Part shown: piece by piece, positions 29,630 to 39,700 of the stretch
Layout: each line of letters opens with the position of its first letter
Position numbering within the stretch: position 1 is the first letter of the stretch
Assembly: GCF_003024385.1 (NCBI RefSeq)
Contig: NZ_PVZN01000001.1
Location: forward strand, 1-64,000
Source of the DNA: Pseudomonas sp. BBP2017
Lineage (GTDB): Bacteria; Pseudomonadota; Gammaproteobacteria; Pseudomonadales; Pseudomonadaceae
Reading direction: 5' to 3'
DNA: 64,000 nt
Notes under the pieces: model-generated
Databases searched by the model: none
Told to the model about the DNA's origin: nothing
The model's input: the letters and a program-made list of their open reading frames with translations, nothing else
Translations under genes and position numbers: made by a program

Positions 29630-30322
29630 ATGATGAATGTCGAACGTCGTTCGCTGCTCAAGGGCATGGCTCTGGGCGGCCTGGCCGGAGTTGCCCTGAG
29701 CAGTTCCAGCCTGAGCCTGGCCAACAACGTGCTGGGACGTCCCGCTCACGCCCAAGCGCCAAGCCTGGCGCTGGTCAGCGCCGAGGTCGCCCGCTCCGCC
29801 TTTGTTCAGGGCCTGCAAGCCAGCCCGCTCGCCCCGCCGTTGCAGGTCCTGCCCGCAGGCCTGGAGCTGGCGGTCTTGCTTGACCTGCAGCAACGCCTTG
29901 GCAGCGGCCAACCACAGCGCCTGATCGGCCTGCTCGACGATGCCAGCGCCGCGCTGATCGTCGACCTGGCGCGTAGCGCCGGAGCACGCGTGCAGTGGCT
30001 GGGCCAGCACAGCACCAGCGCCGGGCAATCACACCACCGCCTGCTCAGCGCCCAGGCCTCCCACGGTTGTGCCCTGCAACTGGGCCAGCAACTGCACGCC
30101 TGCGGTCAGGGTTTCAGCCTGCACGAACAGCGCCTGCACAGCCCGGCGCCGACCTTGCAACTGGCCAGCGCCAACCGCGGCGTGGCCGGCGACCAATGGG
30201 CGGCCACCCTCGGTTACGCCCTGGCCGTTCTCGGCAGCACCGACACTGGCCAGGCGCCGCTGCTTGCCAGCCGCCGCTCGGCACTGACCGGCACCTACGT
30301 GTCGTTCTCGATCGAAGTCTGA
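29630..30322 (+). CDS. pchX: Tat-exported PchX-like protein of unknown function
   Basis: A 230-residue protein with a twin-arginine signal (VERRSLLKGMALGG, residues 4-17) ending near HAQA. The mature part is Leu/Gln/Ala-rich without metal or cofactor motifs I can recognise. It lies between the cytochrome and flavoprotein genes, where the p-cresol operon of P. putida carries pchX, also of undefined role. A maturation or haem/flavin-assembly role is conceivable. The start could be 29627, 29630 or 29633; ATG 29630 follows a GAGGG motif. The symbol rests on position and size rather than a verified alignment. Confidence 0.7.
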   Translation: MMNVERRSLLKGMALGGLAGVALSSSSLSLANNVLGRPAHAQAPSLALVSAEVARSAFVQGLQASPLAPPLQVLPAGLELAVLLDLQQRLGSGQPQRLIGLLDDASAALIVDLARSAGARVQWLGQHSTSAGQSHHRLLSAQASHGCALQLGQQLHACGQGFSLHEQRLHSPAPTLQLASANRGVAGDQWAATLGYALAVLGSTDTGQAPLLASRRSALTGTYVSFSIEV

Positions 30323-30333
30323 AGGATTCCCAC

Positions 30334-31902
30334 ATGAGCCAAGCAACCGCCAATACTCTGCTGCCTCGCGGCGTCGATGCAGCCCGTTTCGAGCAAGCCC
30401 TTGCGCAGTTTCGCGCCCTGTTGGGCGACGACAACGTCCTGGTCAAGGACGAGCAGCTGATTCCCTACAACAAGATCATGATGGCCGTGGACAATGCCGA
30501 ACATGCGCCGTCCGCCGCTGTCACCGCCACCACCGTGGAACAGGTGCAAGGCGTGGTGAAGATCTGCAACCAGTTCAAGATTCCGGTCTGGACCATATCC
30601 ACCGGCCGTAACTTCGGTTATGGCTCGGCCGCTCCCGGCCAGCGCGGCCAGGTGATCCTCGACCTGAAGAAAATGAACAAGATCCTTCACGTCGATCCTG
30701 AGCTGTGTACCGCCCTGGTCGAACCCGGGGTGACTTACCAGCAGCTCTACGACTACATCCAGGAGCACAAGCTGCCGCTGATGCTGTCGTTTTCCGCGCC
30801 CTCGGCAATTGCCGGCCCGTTGGGCAACACCATGGACCGCGGTGTCGGCTACACCCCCTACGGCGAACACTTCCTCATGCAATGCGGCATGGAAGTGGTG
30901 CTGGCCAATGGCGACGTCTATCGCACCGGCATGGGCGGGGTCAAAGGCGACAACGCCTGGCAGGTGTTCAAGTGGGGTTACGGCCCGACCCTCGATGGCA
31001 TGTTCACCCAGGCCAACTACGGTATCTGCACCAAGATGGGTTTCTGGCTGATGCCCAAGCCGCCGGTGTTCAAGCCGTTTGAAATCAAGTTCGAGAACGA
31101 ATCGGACATCGCCGAGATCGTCGAATTCATTCGCCCGTTGCGCATCGCCCAGGTCATCCCCAACTCGGTGGTGATCGCTGGCGTGCTGTGGGAAGCATCG
31201 ACCTGCAACACCCGGCGCAGCGACTACACCACAGAGCCGGGCGCCACTTCCGAGGCCATTCTCAAACAGATCCAGAAAGACAAAAACCTCGGTGCCTGGA
31301 ACGTCTACGCCGCCCTTTACGGCACCCAGGAGCAGGTCGATGTGAACTGGAAGATCGTCACCGGCGCGCTCAAGCAACTGGGCAAGGGCCGTATCGTCAC
31401 CGAGCAGGAGGCCGGCGACACGCAGCCGTTCAAGTACCGCGCGCAGCTGATGTCCGGCGTGCCCAACCTGCAGGAGTTCGGCCTGTACAACTGGCGTGGC
31501 GGTGGTGGCTCGATGTGGTTCGCGCCGGTCAGCCAGGCGCGCGGCAGCGAGTGCGAAAAACAGCAGGCACTGGCGAAAAAGGTCCTCAACAAACATGGCC
31601 TGGACTATGTTGGTGAATTTATCGTCGGCTGGCGCGACATGCACCATGTCATCGACGTGCTGTACGACCGCACCAACCCCGAGGAAACCCAGCGCGCCAA
31701 CGCCTGTTTCGCCGAACTGCTGGATGTATTCGAGCAGCAGGGTTACGCCGTCTACCGGGTCAATACGGCCTTCCAGGAGCGTGTTGCGCAAAGCTACGGG
31801 CCGGTCAAACGCAAGCTCGAGCACGCGATCAAGCGCGCCCTGGACCCGAACAACATCCTCGCCCCGGGCAAATCCGGGATTGACCTGAACAATCCGTTCT
31901 AA
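30334..31902 (+). CDS. pchF: 4-cresol dehydrogenase flavoprotein (VAO family)
   Basis: A 522-residue FAD enzyme of the vanillyl-alcohol-oxidase/p-cresol methylhydroxylase family. The FAD-binding domain shows WTISTGRNFGYGSAAPGQRG (about 86-105) and SAPSAIAGPLGNTMDRGVGYTPYG. The covalent flavin tyrosine falls in GLYNWRGGGGSMWF: it is codon 385, that is Tyr384 without the initiator Met, the exact position known for p-cresol methylhydroxylase. The C-terminus GKSGIDLNN is also typical. It oxidises 4-cresol to 4-hydroxybenzyl alcohol and then the aldehyde, passing electrons to the cytochrome. Eugenol hydroxylase (EhyB) is a close alternative. The start at 30334 follows GAAGGATT. Confidence 0.92.
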   Translation: MSQATANTLLPRGVDAARFEQALAQFRALLGDDNVLVKDEQLIPYNKIMMAVDNAEHAPSAAVTATTVEQVQGVVKICNQFKIPVWTISTGRNFGYGSAAPGQRGQVILDLKKMNKILHVDPELCTALVEPGVTYQQLYDYIQEHKLPLMLSFSAPSAIAGPLGNTMDRGVGYTPYGEHFLMQCGMEVVLANGDVYRTGMGGVKGDNAWQVFKWGYGPTLDGMFTQANYGICTKMGFWLMPKPPVFKPFEIKFENESDIAEIVEFIRPLRIAQVIPNSVVIAGVLWEASTCNTRRSDYTTEPGATSEAILKQIQKDKNLGAWNVYAALYGTQEQVDVNWKIVTGALKQLGKGRIVTEQEAGDTQPFKYRAQLMSGVPNLQEFGLYNWRGGGGSMWFAPVSQARGSECEKQQALAKKVLNKHGLDYVGEFIVGWRDMHHVIDVLYDRTNPEETQRANACFAELLDVFEQQGYAVYRVNTAFQERVAQSYGPVKRKLEHAIKRALDPNNILAPGKSGIDLNNPF

Positions 31903-31913
31903 GCCATTGCAAC

Positions 31914-31936
31914 CCCGCCAGGGCGCACCTGGCGGG
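31914..31936 (+). terminator. Hairpin after pchF
   Basis: The stem CCCGCCAGG/CCTGGCGGG with a 5-base loop lies 12 bases past the pchF stop. It has no T-run, so it may stabilise the upstream mRNA or attenuate transcription into the next cytochrome gene. Confidence 0.5.
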
Positions 31937-31961
31937 AGACCTTTCGTTTACAGGAACACCG

Positions 31962-32333
31962 ATGATCGACAAACACCTGCTCACTGCCTGCGCTCTATTG
32001 CTGGCCGCTCCCCTCTGCCTTGCCGACGGTGACGCCACCCAGGGCAAGGCCTTGTTCAACGGCCAATGCGGCTTCTGCCACAGCACCGAGGCCGCAAAGC
32101 ACCTGATGGGCCCGAGCCTGCATGGCGTGGCCGGTCGCGCCAGCGCCCAGGCTGCGGGCTTTGCCTATTCGCCAGCCCTCAAGGGCAGCCAGCTGCGCTG
32201 GGATGACGCCAACCTCGAGCGTTGGCTGGCGGGCCCGGCCACCCTGGTGCCGGGCAACCTGATGATGTTTGCCGGGCAAGCCGACGCCCAGGCGCGACGC
32301 AACCTGATTGCCTACCTGAAAACCCTCCAGTAA
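31962..32333 (+). CDS. Second c-type cytochrome (class I)
   Basis: A 123-residue exported cytochrome. The signal peptide is residues 1-20 (LLAAPLCLA), the haem site CGFCH lies near 34-38, and the distal Met is in PGNLMMFAG (about 95-103), as in c550/cytochrome c2-type carriers. It follows pchF after a hairpin and is probably the onward electron carrier from PchF/PchC to the respiratory chain. It is not part of the described pchACXF set as I know it. Confidence 0.85.
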   Translation: MIDKHLLTACALLLAAPLCLADGDATQGKALFNGQCGFCHSTEAAKHLMGPSLHGVAGRASAQAAGFAYSPALKGSQLRWDDANLERWLAGPATLVPGNLMMFAGQADAQARRNLIAYLKTLQ

Positions 32334-32460
32334 CCCTCTGCGTGTTGTTGCAACCCGGCGACAGCACGCAAGCAAACACTGCGCGTTGCGCTACACATCG
32401 AGGCTCCAAAGCGGCCAACAGGATCTATAATCACCGCTCAGTTCCCACTGGAAAGCCTCA

Positions 32461-34219
32461 ATGTCGCAACCGCCGGCCACGCTGCAACCCCGACGTGTTC
32501 TGCCCCTGGCCTGCGCACGCCCGCGGCGCACGGTGATCCTGTGTTTTCTCGCCGCTTTCGCCATCAGCCTGGCACTCGCCGGTCGCCGGTCGCCAGTCGC
32601 CAGTCGCCAGTCGCCAGTCGCCAGTCGCCAGTCGCCAGTATTACCAGCTGCTGCAACGCGAACTGCAAGAGCGCGAGCACAATCTGCACCTGCAGGCGCT
32701 GGCCATCGAGGCCGTGCTGATCAGTGGCAAAAGCCAACTGCAGTTCATGCGCAATATCGCCGAACGGCTGCTGATCGAAGCCCACATTCAACCCGCCATG
32801 CGCCGCAACGAAGCCATTGGCGCAGCGATGCGCAACAGCCAGCAGCCGCTCTGGGAGCTGCCGGTGCCAAAGTCCGATGCACCGGTGCGGGCCCTGGGCG
32901 ATGCCCGGGTAGCGAACATTCCGGGCCTGAGCCGCGAGCCCCAGCAATTGGTAGAGGACTTGCATCTGGCGCACGCGATGAGCCAGGTGTTGCCCGCGCA
33001 GTTTCAAGGCGAGCCCCATTTGTCACGCATCCTGCTGCTGACCACCTCCGGCATCGTCATCGCCTACCCGGCGGTCAGGGATGAGCAACTGGAACCGATC
33101 CTGCGCAAATTCACCAGCTCGCCGCTGATGCACTTGAACCGCGCCAATGCTGAAGACCTCGACATCGCCTTCTATCCCCCGCCCGGCAGCAATCTTGGCA
33201 GCATGCCGCATGTCCTGCTGAGCACCCCGGTGTACCTCAATGCGGTGATGCGCGGCGCACTGATCTACGACGTGCCACAGACCAAACTGCAGAATTACCT
33301 CTACCAAACCACCGCACACGATGAACAGCATGCGCTGATCGATGACGAGGGCAGCCTGGTCGCCTCCAGTGCGCAGATGTTCACATCGCACCAGGGCAAC
33401 TGGCTGGCCACCTTGCCAGCTTCGAACATACGCTTGTCGGTACCGATGCTGTTCCAGCGTGACCACGGTACGCTAAAGCTCGACCATGGTTACCTGCAGT
33501 ACCGCGAGCTGCAGGGTATCGACCTGATGCTGACCAACTACATCAGCACCGCCGACCTGCGTGCGGCAGTCAATGCGCAGGTCAACATGCTGGTCCTCGG
33601 CGTGTGGGTGCTGCTGGGGCTGTTGATGTTCCTGACCCTGTACATTGTCGATCGCCTGTTCAAAGGCCAACTGCGCCTGAACCGACAACTGCGCGAGATG
33701 GGCCTGGTCGATAGCCTGACCCAACTGGCCAACCGCCGACGCTTGCAGTCCGACTTCGGTGGTTTGCTGCAGCGCCTGCGCGAGGATCAGCCGCTGGCCT
33801 TGTGCATGCTCGACATCGACCGCTTCAAACACATCAACGACAACTGGGGCCACAGCGCCGGTGACGAGGTGATCAAACACCTGGCCACCCTATGCCGGGC
33901 ACTGGTGCGCCCGCAGGATCTGGTGGTGCGTTACGGCGGTGAGGAGTTCTGCGTGCTGATGCCTGACACGTCGCTGGCCGACGCCACGCGCGTGGCCGAA
34001 CAGGTGCGCGCCGCCATCGCACAGTCGGTGTGCGTACCCGAACCCGGCACCCTGCTGGCCGGCGCACCGTCACTGGAAATTCGCCTGACGGTATCGATTG
34101 GCGTGGCGGAACTGCGCGTCGATGGCTGCCAGGGGCTGGAAGATCTGGTAGCCACTGCCGATCGGCGTCTGTATACGGCGAAAAAGGGTGGCCGGAACCA
34201 AGTGATCAACAGCGATTGA
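32461..34219 (+). pseudogene. Diguanylate cyclase split by a heptanucleotide tract (probably phase-variable)
   Basis: The N-terminus (MSQPPATLQPRR..., 32461 frame) has a membrane helix TVILCFLAAFAISLALA at about 24-40. The frame then enters the tract at 32576-32638 and leaves it in the wrong frame. The rest reads in another frame from 32639 (YYQLLQRELQERE...) to 34219. It contains a periplasmic sensor region, a second membrane helix (about 33575-33650) and a GGDEF domain with active site RYGGEEF. The inhibitory site RPQD lies five residues before it. As it stands the full-length protein (about 585 residues) cannot be made. Loss of one 7-base unit would join the frames. A shorter product from GTG 32714 is possible. 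It can be read as a phase-OFF gene or a frameshifted pseudogene. Confidence 0.75.
32576..32638. repeat. Nine tandem heptanucleotides
   Basis: Two TCGCCGG units are followed by seven identical TCGCCAG units, then TATTACC. The unit is open in all three frames, encoding repeated SPVASRQ, so copy-number change switches frame without creating a stop inside the tract. Confidence 0.97.
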
Positions 34220-34262
34220 GCCCGCTCCCAGCGATACTGACACCGATAAAAGTCGATAATCA

Positions 34263-34280
34263 TGTCTATTTTAATAGACA
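34263..34280. promoter_or_regulatory. Dyad operator candidate 1 upstream of the chemoreceptor gene
   Basis: TGTCTATTTTAATAGACA has 8-bp arms. A related dyad occurs at 34370-34388. The 344-base gap 34220-34563 holds no gene, and is AT-rich compared with its surroundings. Confidence 0.5.
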
Positions 34281-34369
34281 GACGACTTAATCGAAAAAAC
34301 GCTTAAACCGCCAAAACATAGGGTAAAAGCCAAAAAACCAGTAAGACAAAGACGCAACCACGCAAAGCT

Positions 34370-34388
34370 TGTCATATTTTAATTGACA
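34370..34388. promoter_or_regulatory. Dyad operator candidate 2 upstream of the chemoreceptor gene
   Basis: TGTCATATTTTAATTGACA shares the TATTTTAAT centre and TGTC/GACA ends with the dyad 107 bases earlier, suggesting one regulator binds both. Confidence 0.5.
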
Positions 34389-34563
34389 CAATGGTCTATC
34401 CCTTCATATTTTCCCCATGCTTCACCACACCAAGAAAAATAATTCCAGACGCACGGGCAAACCCGCATGTCGGCTTTCTGGTCGGCTGGTCGTCATTGCT
34501 CGACCACCTGCGCGATCGACGAGATTTTGCTGTTCACCTCCCTGAACCTACAAGGACGCCACC

Positions 34564-36690
34564 ATGCTGCTGCGCCGCCTGCTCATCCAATGGAAGATCA
34601 CCCTGCTCGCCGGCCTCTGCCTGCTGGTCATCGTGGCGCTACTGATGACGGCAACGCTGTTTCAATCGAGCCGCAGCGCGGCATTGGTGAACACTGCCAA
34701 CACACAGATGCTCGACCAGAACGCCCGCCTGCGCCTGCAGACCTATGCCCAGTTGCAGGCGGTGCGCATTCAACGCTATTTCAAGGACGCCTACCTGTAT
34801 GGCAATGGCGTCTCGCAGCTGATGATGCTGCTCAAGGCCCAGGGCGGCGACAACCTGCGCCAGGCGCTCACCCGGCAAGCCAAGACAGCGCTGGGCGACA
34901 ACCCTGAGCTGCTTGGCCTGTACCTGGTGTTCCTGCCCGATGCCCTCGATGGCAAGGACGCCGCGTTCATCGATCAAGCTGACAGGGGCAGCAACGAAAG
35001 CGGACGTTTTTCCCTGTACTGGTCTCAACCGCAACCCGGCCAGCTGGAGTCCGAGGCGATGCCCGAATCGATGCTCGCCGACACCAGCCTCGGCACCAAC
35101 GGCTCTGCCTACAACCGCTGGCTGACCTGCCCGCTGGAAACCGGCGAAACCTGCGTGATCGATCCCTACTTCGACACCGTCGGCGACCGTACGCCACTGA
35201 TGACCAGCATTGCCATCCCGCTCAAGCAGGACGGCAAAGTCATCGGCGTAATGGGTCTGGACATCAGCCTCGACAACCTGCAACAGCTGAGCCTGGATGG
35301 TCGTCAGGAGCTGTTTGACGGCAATGGCCAGATCAGCATCGTCAGCCCCTCCGGCCTGCTGGCCGGGCACAGCCGCGATGGCAGCCAACTGAGCAAAAAG
35401 ATCGAAGAGGTGTTCGGCCCGCAGGCCAGCGCCCTGTCGGCGCAGCTGCGCGCAGGCAAGGCGGCTGAATTTTCCGACAACGGCACGCTCCAGGTCAGCC
35501 AGTCGTTCGCCCCGGTGCCCGGTGCGCAGCCGTGGAGCGTGTTGCTGGAGGTGCCCGAGCAGGTCCTGCAGGCGCCGGCCATTGAGCTCAATGCCCGCCT
35601 GGACGCCCACAACAACAACGCCAACCTCACCAGCCTGCTGATGGCCCTTGGCGCCGCCGTGCTGGGCTTGCTGGTGATCTGGATGACCGCCCGCGGCGTG
35701 ACCCGGCCGATCCTCAAGGTCGCGGCAATGCTCAAAGACATCGCCAGCGGTGAAGGCGACCTGACCCGTCGCCTGGACTACGCCCGCAAAGACGAACTGG
35801 GTGAACTGGTGGGCTGGTTCAACCGTTTTCTCGACAAGCTGCAACCGGTGATCGCCAACGTCAAAGCTTCGGTCCAGGATGCCCGCAGCACCGCCGACCA
35901 GTCGGCGGCGATTGCCAGCCAGACCAGCGCCGGCATGCAGCAGCAATACCGCGAAGTCGATCAGGTCGCCACCGCCTCGCAGGAAATGAGCGCCACCGCC
36001 CAGGATGTTGCACGCAACGCCGCGCAAGCCGCCGAAGCGGCACGCGGTGCCGACCTTGCCACCCGCGAAGGTCTGGAACTGATCCGCACCACTACCCGCG
36101 CGATCGAACAGCTGGCATGCGAAATGACCGCCGGCATGGAGGAAGTGCAACAGCTCGCCAGCCGTAGCGAACAGATCGGCTCGGTGCTTGAGGTGATCCG
36201 CTCCATCGCCGAGCAGACCAACCTGCTGGCCCTGAATGCCGCCATCGAAGCGGCGCGGGCCGGGGAAGCCGGGCGCGGTTTCGCCGTGGTCGCCGATGAA
36301 GTGCGCAACCTGGCCCGACGCACCCAGGACTCGGTCGATGAGATCCGCGTGGTCATCGAAGGCCTGCAACAAGGTACGCGCGAAGTGGTTGGTTCGATGC
36401 ACAGCAGCCATCGTCAGGCTCAGGGCAGCGTCGCCCAGGCCGAACAGGCGGTGCCGGCCCTGCAGCGGATCGGCGATGCAGTGGCGGTGATCACCGACAT
36501 GAACCTGCAGATCGCCTCCGCCGCCGAAGAGCAGAGCGCCGTGGCTGAAGAAGTGAACCGCAACGTCGCCAGCATTCGTGATGTGACCGAGTCGCTGTCC
36601 GGGCAGGCTGAGGAGTCGGCACAGATCAGCCAGGCGCTGAACCGCCTGGCCAATCATCAGCAGGGGCTGATGGCGACGTTCAAGGTGTAG
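34564..36690 (+). CDS. Methyl-accepting chemotaxis protein (dCache type)
   Basis: A 708-residue chemoreceptor. The first membrane helix is at residues 9-33, followed by a large periplasmic dCache sensor at about 40-340. Its ligand pocket region includes [23 protein letters not shown] and [22 protein letters not shown]. The second helix is at about 358-380, a HAMP domain at about 382-435, and the signalling hairpin tip is [37 protein letters not shown] at about 545-580. Pseudomonas relatives (Pct/Mcp types) bind amino acids, polyamines or related small molecules; the ligand is not deducible here. The start at 34564 follows AAGGACGCC. Two dyads upstream suggest specific control. Confidence 0.93.
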   Translation: MLLRRLLIQWKITLLAGLCLLVIVALLMTATLFQSSRSAALVNTANTQMLDQNARLRLQTYAQLQAVRIQRYFKDAYLYGNGVSQLMMLLKAQGGDNLRQALTRQAKTALGDNPELLGLYLVFLPDALDGKDAAFIDQADRGSNESGRFSLYWSQPQPGQLESEAMPESMLADTSLGTNGSAYNRWLTCPLETGETCVIDPYFDTVGDRTPLMTSIAIPLKQDGKVIGVMGLDISLDNLQQLSLDGRQELFDGNGQISIVSPSGLLAGHSRDGSQLSKKIEEVFGPQASALSAQLRAGKAAEFSDNGTLQVSQSFAPVPGAQPWSVLLEVPEQVLQAPAIELNARLDAHNNNANLTSLLMALGAAVLGLLVIWMTARGVTRPILKVAAMLKDIASGEGDLTRRLDYARKDELGELVGWFNRFLDKLQPVIANVKASVQDARSTADQSAAIASQTSAGMQQQYREVDQVATASQEMSATAQDVARNAAQAAEAARGADLATREGLELIRTTTRAIEQLACEMTAGMEEVQQLASRSEQIGSVLEVIRSIAEQTNLLALNAAIEAARAGEAGRGFAVVADEVRNLARRTQDSVDEIRVVIEGLQQGTREVVGSMHSSHRQAQGSVAQAEQAVPALQRIGDAVAVITDMNLQIASAAEEQSAVAEEVNRNVASIRDVTESLSGQAEESAQISQALNRLANHQQGLMATFKV

Positions 36691-36718
36691 TCTGTATGCG
36701 GTATGCGCCAAGGCCACC

Positions 36719-39700
36719 TTATCCACGGCGTGTCTTCAGGACCCTGGCGATGTTATCCAGCACTTGTGCATCGCCGGTTTTGCCAGACCACTCCAGCCAC
36801 TTGGTGATCATCTGCAACTGGCGCACGACCGACTCGAACTGGCGCTGCGAAATGCGCTGGCCAGCCAGCGCATCATCGTAGCTGTCGTTGAGTGTGCGTT
36901 CGTTGCAGGTCGGCGGGCCTGCCGAGCCGCTACCGCAGGTGACGTCAATCAGCCAGCGGGTCAGCAGTACATCGGCCTTCATGACCGCATCGAATACACC
37001 GAAAGATCGTTTGTAACGGAACTGTGCTTCGGCTTCGCAGCGCTTGAGATCGTCGAGCGATGGCACTCCCGTCATGCACATCACCTCAAGTTGAATCCGG
37101 TTCAGCATGGCATAGGGGTTCCAGTCCGGTGCATTCCTGTCTTCGCCCACGGCATAGGCCCGCCTGGCTGCATCAAGACTCTGGCTGATGAGCTTGTCCA
37201 GTACCTTGGACCTTGACTGGGTGAGGCTCTGCAGTAACGCGATATGGGCTTGACGTTTGAGGCCCCGTCCGCGCATAACCTGACGACGCGCAAGCAATAC
37301 GCCCGGCGTGCCCTCACACATCTCACTCAAGTGATCCGCACGCGCGATGGCGGCCTTGATCAACGTGCTGGCTTGCTTGAAATCGGCCGTGCCGAAACCT
37401 GGCTCCGGGTCTGCCGCCAGGTAGGCTTGGCGAATCTCCACATCGATCAGCTTCTCCACTGCCGTCATGGGCACACACCCCCGCCCGCTGAAACGCGCCA
37501 AGGCCTGCAGCAATGCAGCCCGAGCCTCAGCCAACGCCCGGGCTTCATCCCACTCGCTGTACAACAGCCCCAACCCGTACTGGACTTCAGCCTGGTTGAT
37601 CCAGCTTTCCGGCAGGCCCTCAAGGCGCTTTTGCACCTGCCCCTGCAGTTGCGCAAAGCCTGACGCGGCCGCCGTCGAACTCGGGGTGGCGGCCGCCAGC
37701 CGCTGCTCTTCGAGCCAGTCGAGCAGTTCCGGAGAACCTCGCAAACAGCTGTTGCTGCCGTCGCCGGACGGCAGCAGGCGGAGCTGGAACAGCGGATCGC
37801 CATAGGCCTGGTAAGCCCCCCAGGTATTGCAGCCGGGAAACTGTTCGAGGGTATCCAGACGCGCACAGGCGATGGCTTCGGCGAAGTGATCACCGTGAAT
37901 GGCCAAGCGGTTGAAAAAGGTTTCCGAGAAGCAGCACGCCGCACTGTCATCGACCTCCCAACCGGCCGCTACCACGCAACGCACGCCCATGTTGATCAGC
38001 TCTTGCGCCAGGCTCGCCGCCAAGCGGTTGCCACCCGGCTCAGTGCCCGAGAGTTTGCCCAGGTGACAACAGCTGAGGAACACCAGGTCTGGTACGGTTT
38101 CCATGCGGTCGATCTCGGCGGCCGTCAGCAGCAAGCCATCCGACAGCACCACGCCGCTGCGCAACTGGCCGTTGCTGTCTTTGCTGCGCAATACACCATG
38201 GGCACAGATCACCAGGACCCGATAAGGCCGGGCGAACAGTTGGTCGAACACCTCCACGGCGCTGGCGCCGCTGCCGAGACTCCAGGTGGTATATCCCGCA
38301 CCATCCAGCACGCGACTGACCGCCTGACTTTCGCGCAGCGCACCGGGCAAATCCACCAGCCGCTCCGGCCAGGGCCCATCGCCCTTGGGCCGGAACTGTT
38401 TGAAATAGCCCTGGGTATCCGGATTGCCGATAATGCAGGCATTCATCCGGTCCGTGCGCACCACCTCTCGCCGGTACCGCTGCGTGATGAACTGGCGCAC
38501 CAGGCGGGTATGCTTGATCATCGGTACGCCATCGATCTCCAGCATCTCCCACGGCAGGTTGGCACTGCTGTCATCGAGCACCAGGATCAGGTTTTCCGAT
38601 TTGCGCACGGCGCTTTTGAAGCCAAGCGGCAGCATCAACTGGAACAGGCTGTTGCCGAAGAACGCCGCCGCGTCGTAGCGGGTAGGGTTCGGCCCGCGCA
38701 GAGCGCTATCGACCATGCGTTCCAGCAACCCTGGCTGACGTTGATCGACCACCGCCTCGACCCTGGCGCGTTGCCCCATGTACAGGTAGTTCAAGCGTTG
38801 CGCCGGGCGCTCGAGCCTGGCCTCAGCCCTGTTCCCGGAGTCCCTGCCGTGGCCGACATGATCGGCACTGCTGACCTGCAGGCGCGGCCAGTAGTCACCG
38901 GGAGGAGTGACGCTCAGGCGCGGCCTGGCGCCCTCACCGAACTGCACCGCCTGGGCCACCTCCAGGCGGCTGTTCAAGCGTTGGAGCTCGCCGGCCAGTT
39001 CGCGGTCCAGGGTCGCTACCGTATAACCGGCGCAGATCGCCGCATCGACAAACATTTCGACAATGTCCAGGCGCGTCACCGCCGCCGGGCGCCCCTTGGG
39101 CCCCGCACACACAGCAGCATACTCGCGGTTGGCCTGAAGGACGCCGAGTGTCACGGCACGGATCGATTCTTCCACGGTCAACTGTGCACTGGAGTTGGTC
39201 CCCAGCAGCAAACTGGCAATATGCAGCGGCAGCAGTGCGTCGGGCCTGTCAGGATCGTCCATGCGGGTGACCTGCGCGTACTGGTCCACCGCATTAAGCA
39301 AATAACGCAACACACCGTTGCGCACCGCCTGGGTGACGACTTCAGAAGTCAGCTCGCCCATTTCCCCAAGGCCGACAACCAGTGCACCACGCCCCGTGCC
39401 ACGACTTACTTCGGCAGCCGTGCGTGGTACCAGTATCACTGTGGCATTGCCCAGCTCACCCGAGTACAAGCCCAGACGCTGGCGCTGGGACAGCGCACCG
39501 TTGACCAGGTTCTGATCGATGGCGGCTTCGGCGCCGGAGATCGGGTCGCCGCGATAATGTCCACAAATGAGCGGCACCTGGATGCAACTCAAGTTCATGG
39601 CCAGAACGTTGATCTGCAGCGTGGTCAATTGTGGCTTCGGCTCCAGGCTGCTGGTGCGCCCGAGTACCTGGCTAAGCAACTGGGCATCGGCCGGATAGGC

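Noticed and set aside
32576..32638. Tandem repeats considered as a CRISPR array
   Set aside because: Units are 7 bases with no spacers; this is a simple tandem repeat in a coding gene.
34639..36726. A 695-codon open frame opposite the chemoreceptor gene
   Set aside because: Antisense shadow; the plus frame is an unmistakable chemoreceptor.
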